Notes: generated from the sequence alone by a model not told the origin. Positions 1 through 5,628 are shown, counted from the stretch's first letter. The stretch is DNA of 8,960 bases from JBOGWY01 sp050694015 (GCA_050694015.1 JBOGWY010000320.1:1-8960), one strand, 5' to 3'. Program-made: numbers and translations.

Positions 1-70
1 CTCAGGTACCGGACGCTACCGAGGCGCGACGCATGAGGGAAGGGCCTTCGCGGTGCGTATGGCACGAAGG

Positions 71-124
71 TGAGATGTCTCTAATGGATGCCTCATGAAC
101 CGCTAATGCTCGCCGGATATCTCT
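71..124 (+). promoter_or_regulatory. Shared 54-bp promoter module, copy 1 (upstream of acidic gene 1)
   Basis: The module starts with the inverted half-site TGAGA (71-75). Three direct repeats follow, CTAATG (81-86), CTCATG (92-97) and CTAATG (103-108), exactly 11 bp apart. The -10-like TATCTCT (118-124) begins 15 nt after the start of the third repeat. The same spacing recurs to the base at three other places in this window. The module ends 38 nt before the ATG. Inference: this is the binding site of an OmpR/PhoB-family activator, probably the response regulator at 569-1255. The last repeat lies where a -35 element would otherwise be, as in class II activation by this family. Confidence 0.72.
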
Positions 125-162
125 GTCTCCGTAAGCAAGTGAGCCGAGTGGAGGAGGCAGAG

Positions 163-513
163 ATGTTCGGAAGAGCAGGGTTGTGGATGTTGGTGCTGGC
201 CCTGATGGCGGGCCTACCGGCAGGAACGGCGCTCGCGGCGGGAGACGACGACCCCAAGGTGGTCCTGAGGCGCGACGACGACGCTGCCGAGGTGGTAGCG
301 GTCGACGATGATGACGACGGCGACGACAGCACCGCAGCGACGAGTGGTGTCGACAGCAACGACGGGACGAACAGTCGCTACACGGATGTCAGCCGAGACC
401 GGGATCGCAGCCGCGGTGACCTCACGAGGGACCGGACGCGCGACGGCGGTGACCGCACCCGCGACTGGAGTAGGCACCACACGAACGATCGCTCCCGCAA
501 CGACACGCGATAA
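163..513 (+). CDS. Secreted Asp-rich protein with Arg/Asp C-terminal half (acidic protein 1)
   Basis: I do not recognise a named family. The 116-residue product begins with a Sec signal peptide (about 1-24, hydrophobic core LWMLVLALMAGLPAG, likely cleavage after ALA). A very acidic segment with runs of four to five Asp (about 26-60) follows. The C-terminal half is a polyampholyte of repeated RD/TRD/SRD units, with almost no hydrophobic residues. The block RRDDD..., VAVD and DDDDGDD (about residues 36-54) is shared with the protein at 4257-4598, so the two are paralogues. The ATG at 163 was chosen over the in-frame ATG at 88 because GGAGGAGG (150-157) lies just before it and the signal peptide follows at once; the ATG at 88 lies inside the promoter module. 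Likely role, inferred: an extracytoplasmic, disordered cation-binding protein produced under the neighbouring two-component system. Confidence 0.75.
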   Translation: MFGRAGLWMLVLALMAGLPAGTALAAGDDDPKVVLRRDDDAAEVVAVDDDDDGDDSTAATSGVDSNDGTNSRYTDVSRDRDRSRGDLTRDRTRDGGDRTRDWSRHHTNDRSRNDTR

Positions 514-526
514 GCGCCTAGACAAC

Positions 527-557
527 TCGAGGGGGCGGGGTGGTCCCGCCCCCTCGA
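527..557. terminator. Bidirectional hairpin between convergent genes
   Basis: A perfect 13-bp GC-rich inverted repeat (527-539 and 545-557) has a 5-nt loop. It lies between the stop of acidic gene 1 (513) and the stop of the convergent response-regulator gene (569). On the plus strand a short TTTT follows at 567-570. The U-tract is weak on both strands, as is common for actinobacterial terminators. Confidence 0.7.
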
Positions 558-568
558 CGCGTCCGGTT

Positions 569-1255
569 TTACTTCTCTGGAGGACCCTCTGCAGTGGCCG
601 GATCGAGGCGGTAGCCGATCCCCCGCAACGTCTTGATGCGCTCCTTGCCGAGCTTCTTGCGTAGGTACCCCACGTAGACGTCGACGACGTTGGATCCTGG
701 GTCGTAGTCGTAGCCCCACACGTTACTGAGGAGCTGCTCGCGTGACAGCACCTGCTGTGGATGACGGAAGAACAACTCGGCCATAGAGAACTCCCGCGCA
801 CTGAGTTCCATCGTCCGGCCCTCGACGGTGAGTCGCCTGGTACGCAGGTCGAGGGCCGCGTCGCCCGCGGTGAGGACCGTCTCTTCCGGGGTCCGCTCCG
901 CGCGGAGGCGCGCCCGGATCCGTGCGAGCAACTCGTCGAAACTGAACGGTTTGGTCACGTAGTCATCCGCGCCGCCCTCGAGTCCCGAGACCGTGTCCCT
1001 CACCGCGTCGCGCGCCGTCAGGATGACGACCGGTAGATCCTTGTCGCGCGAACGCAGCCGCTGCAGAACCTCGAACCCGTCGATATCGGGCAATCCGATG
1101 TCGAGGATCATGAGGTCGAACTCTCCCGTCTGTGTCATCGACAGCGCGTCCTCGCCCGTTCCGACCACGGATGTCGCGTAACCGTTCGACTTGAGCCCTT
1201 TGGAGAGAAACGAGGAGATCCGCGTCTCGTCCTCGACGATCAGGATGCGTTTCAC
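569..1255 (-). CDS. OmpR/PhoB-family two-component response regulator
   Basis: This 228-aa transcription factor is phosphorylated by its partner kinase. The N-terminal receiver domain (about 1-117) has the full active-site set: E8/D9, phospho-acceptor D52 (ILDIGLPDIDG), T80 and K102 in the KPF motif. A C-terminal winged-helix DNA-binding domain (about 127-220) follows, with the typical LSAREF, VLSREQLL, NVVDVYVGYLRKKL and RGIGYRL blocks. The start is a GTG at 1255-1253, which overlaps the TGA of the upstream kinase gene (shared GTGA), so translation is probably coupled. It is the last gene of the acidic protein 2 / kinase / regulator operon, the reverse of the more usual regulator-then-kinase order. 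The family binds direct repeats at about 11-bp spacing, which matches the four promoter modules here. It resembles the MprA/CutR/PhoP type, but I cannot assign a specific orthologue. Confidence 0.95.
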   Translation of the reverse strand: MKRILIVEDETRISSFLSKGLKSNGYATSVVGTGEDALSMTQTGEFDLMILDIGLPDIDGFEVLQRLRSRDKDLPVVILTARDAVRDTVSGLEGGADDYVTKPFSFDELLARIRARLRAERTPEETVLTAGDAALDLRTRRLTVEGRTMELSAREFSMAELFFRHPQQVLSREQLLSNVWGYDYDPGSNVVDVYVGYLRKKLGKERIKTLRGIGYRLDPATAEGPPEK

Positions 1256-2715
1256 GTCGCCTCCACTCCATCGGCGTCCCCGTCCGGCTGATCGGTCGGT
1301 AGGACGAGAGCGAACATCGCGCCGACCCCAGGAGAACTATCCACTTCGACGCGCCCATGGTGCGCGTTCGCGATCGCCTGAACGATCGCCAGGCCGAGCC
1401 CAGACCCTTCGGAGCGCCGCGTCCCATCCCGTCCCCGAGCGAAGCGCTCGAAGATCCGAGCGCGGTCCTCGGGTCGGATCCCGCGGCCACCGTCCTGCAC
1501 CCAGAGCCGGGCATATCCATCACCGATCGCGGAGCCGAGTTCGATCCGGTCCCCATCGGTGGTGTTCTGGTACGCGTTCTGGGCGAGCTGGATCATCGCT
1601 TGGGTGACGCGTTGGCGGTCGGCGACGATCCTGCCCTTGCCGACCGGACCGAGCATCCAGTCTCGGGGGCCGAGGGCCGACGCCTTGGCGTGTACCTCGC
1701 TCGTCAGAGACGACACCTCGACGAGGTCTAGGTCGAGCAGATCCGGACGTTCCGAGCGCGCCAGCAGCAGAAGATCCTCGACGAGTCTGGACATGCGTTC
1801 GAGTTCGTCCAGCACGAGCCTGATCGTCTTCGCTCGTTCCTCGGGATCCGACTCGATCGTCTCGAGGTGTCCTCGGATGATGGTGATCGGCGTTCGTAAC
1901 TCGTGACTCGCATCGTCGATGAAGCTCTTCTGTGTGTGGAAGGCGCGCTCGAGACGATCCAGCATGTCGTTGAAGGTCCGCGCGAGCTGCGAGACCTCGT
2001 CATAACCCTCGACTTCGATGCGGCGGGTCAAGTCGGTCTCCGAGATCGACCGCGCGGTCTGTCTCACGCTGCGCACCGGACCCAGGATCCGATCGGCCAT
2101 CCGCCACGCCAGCAGCGATCCGACGAGGAGAACGATGAGACCGGTGGCCGCGGCTCCCCCAACGGCAGCGGTCGTCTGGCCGACCTCGAGATCGCGGAAG
2201 AACGCTACGACGAAGACGCCCCGCGTCTCCTGGGCAGCGTTGATGGGCACGGCCAGGAACTCGACCGCCCCTTCGGGGCTGTCGACCACCCCGCGCTCGG
2301 TACGGGTCAGCGATCCCCAGCGCTCTATCAACTCGGGATCCTTGTCCAAGCGGTACGGGACGACTGTCCGGCTACGCAGGAACGGCCTCCCATCTACGAA
2401 CGTGATGATGGCCTCGTTGCGTGAGGGGACGTTGCGCTCCAGGAACGTCTCGAAGATCTCACGCACGCGCCCGGCGAAGGGCTCCCCCGTTTCGGGATCG
2501 TTGCCGCCGGCAAGCTTCCGCAACTCTTTGGACTCCTGAACCAGATCGCGATCGATCCGCTCATCCAGGCGGTTCACCAGGATCTGGCGAACGACCAGAA
2601 CCGAACCGGCACTCGCCAGGGCGAGGAGAACGACGAACCACGTCAGTAGACGCAAACGGATGCTCGACAACGCGCGTCGTCCCCGTTCCGTAACGTCCCC
2701 TCCTGTCTCAATCAT
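1252..2715 (-). CDS. Membrane sensor histidine kinase (HAMP-HisKA-HATPase_c)
   Basis: This 487-aa inner-membrane sensor presumably phosphorylates the regulator encoded next to it. It has a short basic N-terminus, TM helix 1 (about 23-43), an extracytoplasmic sensor region of about 135 residues that I do not recognise, TM helix 2 (AATGLIVLLVGSLLAW) and a HAMP linker. HisKA carries the phospho-accepting H271 in DASHELRTP. The ATPase domain has the N box (N380 in QLAQNAY), G1 box (DGGRGI, from D408) and G2 box (GSGLGL, 437-442). The frame is open much further upstream, but that stretch is out of frame with the acidic protein gene and is low-complexity shadow. I place the start at the ATG of 2715, whose first bases overlap the TGA of the upstream gene by 8 nt. 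The stop overlaps the regulator's GTG. All catalytic motifs are intact. Confidence 0.93.
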   Translation of the reverse strand: MIETGGDVTERGRRALSSIRLRLLTWFVVLLALASAGSVLVVRQILVNRLDERIDRDLVQESKELRKLAGGNDPETGEPFAGRVREIFETFLERNVPSRNEAIITFVDGRPFLRSRTVVPYRLDKDPELIERWGSLTRTERGVVDSPEGAVEFLAVPINAAQETRGVFVVAFFRDLEVGQTTAAVGGAAATGLIVLLVGSLLAWRMADRILGPVRSVRQTARSISETDLTRRIEVEGYDEVSQLARTFNDMLDRLERAFHTQKSFIDDASHELRTPITIIRGHLETIESDPEERAKTIRLVLDELERMSRLVEDLLLLARSERPDLLDLDLVEVSSLTSEVHAKASALGPRDWMLGPVGKGRIVADRQRVTQAMIQLAQNAYQNTTDGDRIELGSAIGDGYARLWVQDGGRGIRPEDRARIFERFARGRDGTRRSEGSGLGLAIVQAIANAHHGRVEVDSSPGVGAMFALVLPTDQPDGDADGVEAT

Positions 2716-3076
2716 CGTCACGTCCGCCGTCGGTGTCGTCGTCGGCTCCGTCGTCGTCGTCGGCTCCGTCATCGTCGTCGTCATCGTCGCCCGCCGGCGC
2801 GGGTGGTGCCGGTGCGACGCCGGCCCCGGGCTCTTCGGACGGTGGCGGGGCCGGAGCAGGTGCAGGGGCTCGCGGCGTCCCATCGCGTTTGTCGCCCCCG
2901 CGTTCGCGCCGCTCCCCCCGCTTCTTGCGCTCGTCCGGTTCCCCCGCGTCCACGTCGAGCTGGATCTCCGGAACGCGCGACGGCGCCGGTGACTCCAACA
3001 GCTGATACACGGCGGTGCCGCCCGCACCGATCAAGAAGGCCAGCGCGGCGAACAGAAGGAACCGTGCGGTGCTCAT
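2708..3076 (-). CDS. Membrane-anchored or secreted Pro/Asp-rich acidic protein 2, first gene of the two-component operon
   Basis: This is a 122-aa protein of unknown function. It has an N-terminal hydrophobic helix (about 5-25, FLLFAALAFLIGAGGTAVY) with no clear cleavage site. A charged KR/ER-rich stretch (about 50-65) follows, then a Pro-Ala-rich linker (PAPAPAPPP) and an Asp-rich tail ending in RDDD. The layout suggests an anchor, a spacer and a polyanionic extracytoplasmic domain. Its stop codon lies inside the start of the histidine kinase gene, so the two are co-translated. I chose the ATG at 3076 because the putative -10 (3088-3083) would place transcription initiation at or beside this ATG, giving a leaderless message; the only SD-like GAGGGG is 12-13 nt upstream. 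Inference: an accessory protein that gathers or presents the cationic ligand sensed by the kinase. The Asp tail resembles acidic proteins 1 and 3 in composition, not clearly in sequence. Confidence 0.75.
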   Translation of the reverse strand: MSTARFLLFAALAFLIGAGGTAVYQLLESPAPSRVPEIQLDVDAGEPDERKKRGERRERGGDKRDGTPRAPAPAPAPPPSEEPGAGVAPAPPAPAGDDDDDDDGADDDDGADDDTDGGRDDD

Positions 3077-3081
3077 CCGTC

Positions 3082-3135
3082 CATGGAACCCCTCGGCTGT
3101 AAAAGGAGGGTGAGCCCAACATGAGAATCTTCTCA
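3082..3135 (-). promoter_or_regulatory. Shared 54-bp promoter module, copy 2 (two-component operon)
   Basis: Read on the minus strand, the inverted half-site TGAGA begins at 3135. Direct repeats CTCATG (3125-3120), CTCACC (3114-3109) and TTTACA (3103-3098) follow at 11-bp steps. The -10 position, 15 nt after the start of the third repeat, holds TTCCATG (3088-3082), the weakest of the four because the second A is T. The first two elements form the palindrome ATGAGAATCTTCTCAT (3121-3136). The position predicts autoregulation of the operon and a start site close to the ATG at 3076. Confidence 0.62.
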
Positions 3136-3147
3136 TCTTCCACGAGA

Positions 3148-3201
3148 TGAGAACGTTCTCATCGACTGCTCATGGGGGCCTCAGCCTCGGCCGGTAGCTC
3201 T
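3148..3201 (+). promoter_or_regulatory. Shared 54-bp promoter module, copy 3 (Ser/Thr kinase gene)
   Basis: Inverted half-site TGAGA (3148-3152), direct repeats CTCATC (3158-3163), CTCATG (3169-3174) and CTCAGC (3180-3185) at exact 11-bp steps, and -10-like TAGCTCT (3195-3201). The first elements lie within a perfect 18-bp palindrome, GATGAGAACGTTCTCATC (3146-3163). This copy is back to back with copy 2, separated by only 12 bp, so the regulator could serve both divergent units. Distance from the -10 element to the kinase ATG is 44 nt, against 45 nt for acidic genes 1 and 3. Confidence 0.75.
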
Positions 3202-3238
3202 GGGTCTAGAGACAGAACGGATCGAGGAGGAGCGAACG

Positions 3239-4144
3239 ATGAGAGCGAGTGCCGAGGTGGCACCACCAGACCACGCAGACGAGCCGAACAGATGGCGCTT
3301 CGCAGAAGGCGACGCCATCACGCCGGGGCGCTATGCCCTCAAGCTCCTCGGTGGTGGGACCCGGTACGAGGCCTATCTCGCGCACGACGACACCTTGTTG
3401 TCGATGGTCGTGGTCAAGATCCTGCGCCCCGACCGCGTCGACGACGAGCGCACGCTGCAACCTCTCATCGACGAATACGCGGCGGTGCGAGCCCTGGATC
3501 ATCCGTCGATCGTGCGCGCCTTCGATGCCATCCTGAACGGTCGGCGGCCGCACATCGTGCTCGAGTTCCTCGACGGGCCCCGGCTATCGACCCTGATCCG
3601 GAAGTACGGGCGGCTGCCGCTCGAGCAATCGATCCCGCTCGCGGTGCAGCTGTCGTCGGCATTGCACTACATGCACTCGAAGCGCATGGTTCACCTGGAT
3701 GTGAAGCCCTCGAACGTGATCATGGGCGCGCCGCCGCGACTCATCGACCTGAGCATCGCTCGTAGCTTCGAGGACGCGACCAACCTGCGGGTACCGGTCG
3801 GGACCGACGCGTACATGGCCCCCGAACAGTGCGAGTTGGACCCTTCGACGCCGGTGGGTCCAGCCGCGGATGTGTGGGGACTCGGCGTCACTCTCTACCA
3901 AGCGGTCACGGGACGTCTTCCGTTCCCGAAGATGAGCCCGGGCGAGCGCCATCCGCAACTCGACATGGATCCTGTGCCGCTGGATGACGACATCCCGTCG
4001 GGTGTCGTGGAGCTGATCGATCGTTCGCTGCGACGCGATCCGGACGAACGCCCGACCGCGCGTCAGCTCGCGCAGTCGCTCGAACCTCTTGTGGCGGCGC
4101 TCCCACGGCGTCCGGTTCTTAGTCGGTTGCGCCCGCGGCTGTGA
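3239..4144 (+). CDS. Soluble Hanks-type Ser/Thr protein kinase with atypical motifs
   Basis: This is a 301-aa single-domain cytoplasmic kinase (domain about 30-290). Visible motifs are a degenerate Gly loop (LGGGTRYEAY, 37-46), ATP-anchoring K60 (VVVKIL), a probable alpha-C Glu E79, catalytic loop HLDVKPSN (D154, K156, N159), metal-binding D170, APE (194-196) and DVWGLG (211-216). The catalytic residues are present, so it is probably active, but the DFG motif is replaced by DLS. HRD is HLD, so it is a non-RD-like kinase that may not need activation-loop phosphorylation. There is no transmembrane helix and no PASTA or other sensor domain, unlike PknB-type kinases. GAGGAGG (3224-3230) stands 8 nt before the ATG. 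The gene has the same promoter module as the two-component operon, divergent from it, so it is probably a target or modulator of that system; its substrate is unknown. Confidence 0.92.
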   Translation: MRASAEVAPPDHADEPNRWRFAEGDAITPGRYALKLLGGGTRYEAYLAHDDTLLSMVVVKILRPDRVDDERTLQPLIDEYAAVRALDHPSIVRAFDAILNGRRPHIVLEFLDGPRLSTLIRKYGRLPLEQSIPLAVQLSSALHYMHSKRMVHLDVKPSNVIMGAPPRLIDLSIARSFEDATNLRVPVGTDAYMAPEQCELDPSTPVGPAADVWGLGVTLYQAVTGRLPFPKMSPGERHPQLDMDPVPLDDDIPSGVVELIDRSLRRDPDERPTARQLAQSLEPLVAALPRRPVLSRLRPRL

Positions 4145-4164
4145 CGCGCCACATGACGCGCGCG

Positions 4165-4218
4165 TGAGAACGCTCTCATCCCGTTCTAACGACCGTTTCA
4201 CATCGGGTGGCTAGAACT
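4165..4218 (+). promoter_or_regulatory. Shared 54-bp promoter module, copy 4 (upstream of acidic gene 3)
   Basis: TGAGA (4165-4169), then direct repeats CTCATC (4175-4180), CTAACG (4186-4191) and TTCACA (4197-4202) at 11-bp steps, then -10-like TAGAACT (4212-4218). It starts only 20 nt after the kinase stop. The spacing to the downstream ATG is identical to that in copy 1: TGAGA lies 92 nt and the -10 element 45 nt upstream in both. A further 9-nt match, CCGTAAGCA, lies 34 nt before the ATG in both leaders (129-137 and 4223-4231). Confidence 0.72.
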
Positions 4219-4256
4219 AAAACCGTAAGCACGGAGCTAGAGGAAAGGAGAGAGGT

Positions 4257-4598
4257 ATGGGATTAGGCAGGATCGCGATACTCGCAGTAGCCGGGTTGCT
4301 CGGTATCGGTGGAGCGGTTGCGCTTGCAGACGACTCGGATCGCTCGACGGTTTCCGCCGTCGATGTGAACGATGACGACGACGCCCGGCGCGATGACGAC
4401 GGCACCGATCTCGTCGCGGTCGACGAGGACGACGACGATGACGGCGACGACACGAAAGGGAACGACGGAACGGACGGTGGCGACAACACCGGCGACGGTG
4501 ACGCGACCGACGGGATCGACGGCACCGCTGGAGGCGACAACACCGGCGACGGTGACGCTACCGATGGGAACGACACCGGCGGTGGAACCACCGGCTAG
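4257..4598 (+). CDS. Secreted Asp/Gly/Thr-rich repeat protein (acidic protein 3)
   Basis: This 113-aa protein belongs to no family I recognise. The signal peptide is about 1-24 (IAILAVAGLLGIGGAVALA, cleavage probably after ALA). The mature part is almost only Asp, Gly, Thr, Asn and Ala. RRDDD, LVAVD and DDDDDGDD match the equivalent block of acidic protein 1. Two 18-residue repeats starting GGDNTGDGDATDG fill the C-terminus. Spaced Asp/Asn as in DGDATDG resemble calcium-binding loops of the DxDxDG type, so Ca2+ or other cation binding outside the cell is a reasonable inference but unproven. AGGAAAGGAG (4241-4250) sits 6 nt before the ATG. It lies downstream of the kinase gene but has its own promoter module, so it may be made both alone and by read-through from the kinase promoter. 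Confidence 0.78.
   Translation: MGLGRIAILAVAGLLGIGGAVALADDSDRSTVSAVDVNDDDDARRDDDGTDLVAVDEDDDDDGDDTKGNDGTDGGDNTGDGDATDGIDGTAGGDNTGDGDATDGNDTGGGTTG
4479..4586 (+). repeat. Two tandem 54-bp coding repeats
   Basis: Units 4479-4532 and 4533-4586 both start GGCGACAACACCGGCGACGG and encode 18 residues each. They are in frame within acidic protein 3. Most differences between the units are scattered single bases, so the duplication is not very recent. Confidence 0.85.
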
Positions 4599-4617
4599 TT
4601 AAATAGATCCAAGAGGT

Positions 4618-4652
4618 AGAAGCGGCGTCACGAACCTAGTGGCGCCGCTTCT
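4618..4652. terminator. Hairpin between convergent genes
   Basis: The arms AGAAGCGGCGTCAC (4618-4631) and GTGGCGCCGCTTCT (4639-4652) pair over 14 bp with one G-U wobble around a 7-nt loop. The hairpin lies 20 nt after the stop of acidic gene 3 and about 70 nt from the end of the convergent stress-protein gene. No T-tract follows, so termination efficiency is uncertain. Confidence 0.65.
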
Positions 4653-4721
4653 GCTTGCGAGGTCCGCGTCGATGCGGTCTTGGGAGGCGATAACAGCGAA
4701 TAGAGAAAGGCGGGTGACCGC

Positions 4722-5282
4722 TTAACGCGCGGGCGAGCCGAGTGGGCGATCCGTCGCCGACTCGGTCCTCGGCGGGCCGATGACGATCGCCTCTCGCTGA
4801 CGGAGAACGCCACTTGCACGATCGGCGATGTCTACGTCGACGACGACATCGAAGCTCTCCGCGACGATCGCTCGTCCGCGGCTCGGCCGAGTGATCGAGA
4901 GCTCGTTCCGAACCACGGCGACGACGGCACCTACGACGGCGCCGAAGGTGAGGCTCCAGAAGCCGATCAGCACCGTCGACGCGAGCGGCCGAACCATCGT
5001 GAAGCTCCCGAGCAGCAATGCGACGATGGCCGCGACGAAAGCGCCGATCACGCCTCCGTCGACCATCATCGATCCGATCTTGCGGCGCGAGCCGCGCTCG
5101 ATCAGACGGATATCTCTAGCGATGATCGCTCTATCGCCGACGGGCAGCCCCGCCTCGGACAGGCGGTCAACCGTCCTTCGGGCGTCCGGAAACTTGTGGT
5201 GCGTCGCGACCGTTCGGCGCCGTGGGCGAACCACCGTTGGTTTCTCGACGCTCCTGTCGAGCTGCGCGATCGTGGTGCTCAT
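4722..5282 (-). CDS. YflT-like general stress protein with two membrane helices
   Basis: The N-terminal part of this 186-aa protein (about 28-65: FPDARRTVDRLSEAGLPVGD, then DIRLIERGSRR) resembles the general stress protein 17M/YflT-like domain found in many actinobacterial membrane proteins. Two glycine-rich transmembrane helices follow (about 76-96 and 103-124; GAFVAAIVALLLG and GAVVGAVVAVV, glycine-zipper-like). A cytoplasmic tail of about 60 residues containing SFDVVVDVDIAD ends the protein. The biochemical role of the family is not established; members are often induced by general stress. The frame is open to 5345, but I chose the ATG at 5282 because GAGGAGG stands 8 nt upstream. No copy of the promoter module lies upstream, so it appears to be outside that regulon. 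Confidence 0.72.
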   Translation of the reverse strand: MSTTIAQLDRSVEKPTVVRPRRRTVATHHKFPDARRTVDRLSEAGLPVGDRAIIARDIRLIERGSRRKIGSMMVDGGVIGAFVAAIVALLLGSFTMVRPLASTVLIGFWSLTFGAVVGAVVAVVRNELSITRPSRGRAIVAESFDVVVDVDIADRASGVLRQREAIVIGPPRTESATDRPLGSPAR

Positions 5283-5436
5283 CTCGTACCTCCTCGTGCT
5301 GGATTCTCGAGAAGGTGATCTTGCGCGACGTAAGTCACGATCCATCGCGCCCGCTGTAACGGCTCTGCAACGTTTCGACCACAGCTACGAACGAATGAGT
5401 GGTTCCAGGCGCGCCGATATCCACCGCCCGCACCCC

Positions 5437-5442
5437 TAAACT
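5437..5442 (+). promoter_or_regulatory. Probable -10 element of the tRNA-Arg gene
   Basis: TAAACT fits the actinobacterial TANNNT -10 pattern and lies 13 nt before the mature tRNA 5' end. I see no clear -35 element. The rest of the spacer from 5283 to 5436 must hold the promoter of the stress gene on the other strand, but I cannot point to it. Confidence 0.4.
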
Positions 5443-5455
5443 GGCATCGGAACAA

Positions 5456-5529
5456 GCGCCCGTAGCTCAGCCGGATAGAGCGTCGGACTTCTAATCCGAG
5501 GGTCGGGGGTTCGAATCCCTCCGGGCGCG
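5456..5529 (+). tRNA. tRNA-Arg (anticodon UCU)
   Basis: A complete cloverleaf can be drawn. The acceptor stem is GCGCCCG (5456-5462) with CGGGCGC (5522-5528) and discriminator G5529. The D stem is GCTC/GAGC, and the anticodon stem TCGGA/TCCGA has loop CTTCTAA with anticodon TCT at 5490-5492. The variable loop has 5 nt. The T stem GGGGG/CCCTC has loop TTCGAAT. CCA is not encoded directly after the discriminator; a CCA occurs two bases later (5532-5534). It reads AGA/AGG, rare codons in high-GC genomes. An integrase gene follows within 100 nt, so this tRNA is the likely integration target of the element. Confidence 0.96.
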
Positions 5530-5615
5530 CACCATAAGTGCAGGTCAGAGGCCTATTCGACCTTCGACATCGATGACGCCCGAGAAATGGGACACAAAAA
5601 GGCCACAGGTTGCAC

Positions 5616-5621
5616 TAGAGT
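5616..5621 (+). promoter_or_regulatory. Probable -10 element for a leaderless integrase mRNA
   Basis: TAGAGT (TANNNT) ends 7 nt before the GTG at 5629, the usual distance from -10 to transcription start. It therefore predicts a leaderless transcript starting at the GTG. No Shine-Dalgarno sequence precedes either possible start. Confidence 0.4.
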
Positions 5622-5628
5622 TGCCCCC

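Noticed and set aside
214..801. Long minus-strand ORF across acidic gene 1 and the end of the regulator gene
   Set aside because: It is a shadow of GC-rich, Asp-codon-rich DNA. It crosses the terminator hairpin, overlaps the regulator frame and has no domain.
2730..2790. GTC/GTCGTC run resembling a trinucleotide microsatellite
   Set aside because: It is the complement of GAC/GAT Asp codons in the acidic protein 2 tail; similar runs occur in the other two acidic genes. No separate repeat element is needed to explain it.
2716..3027. N-terminal extension of the histidine kinase frame by about 104 codons
   Set aside because: It runs antiparallel in frame to the coding logic of acidic protein 2, is a Thr/Arg/Pro low-complexity shadow of its Asp codons, and has no signal or domain. 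The overlapping ATG at 2715 fits the coupled operon.
3172..3765. Plus-strand ORF overlapping the Ser/Thr kinase in another frame
   Set aside because: It is an Arg/Ala-rich translation typical of an off-frame in high-GC DNA. The kinase frame has full motifs and a proper SD.
4183..4217. GTTCTA...TAGAAC inverted repeat upstream of acidic gene 3
   Set aside because: Its two halves belong to the second direct repeat and the -10 element of the shared module, and the other three copies do not show this symmetry.
4479..4586. Tandem repeats as a possible CRISPR array or origin iterons
   Set aside because: There are only two units, without spacers, in frame at 54 bp, and they encode protein repeats.
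5542..5563. AGGTC/GACCT inverted repeat after the tRNA
   Set aside because: It is only a 5-bp stem with a 12-nt loop and no T-tract. It could be an integrase arm site, but nothing in the sequence supports that over chance.
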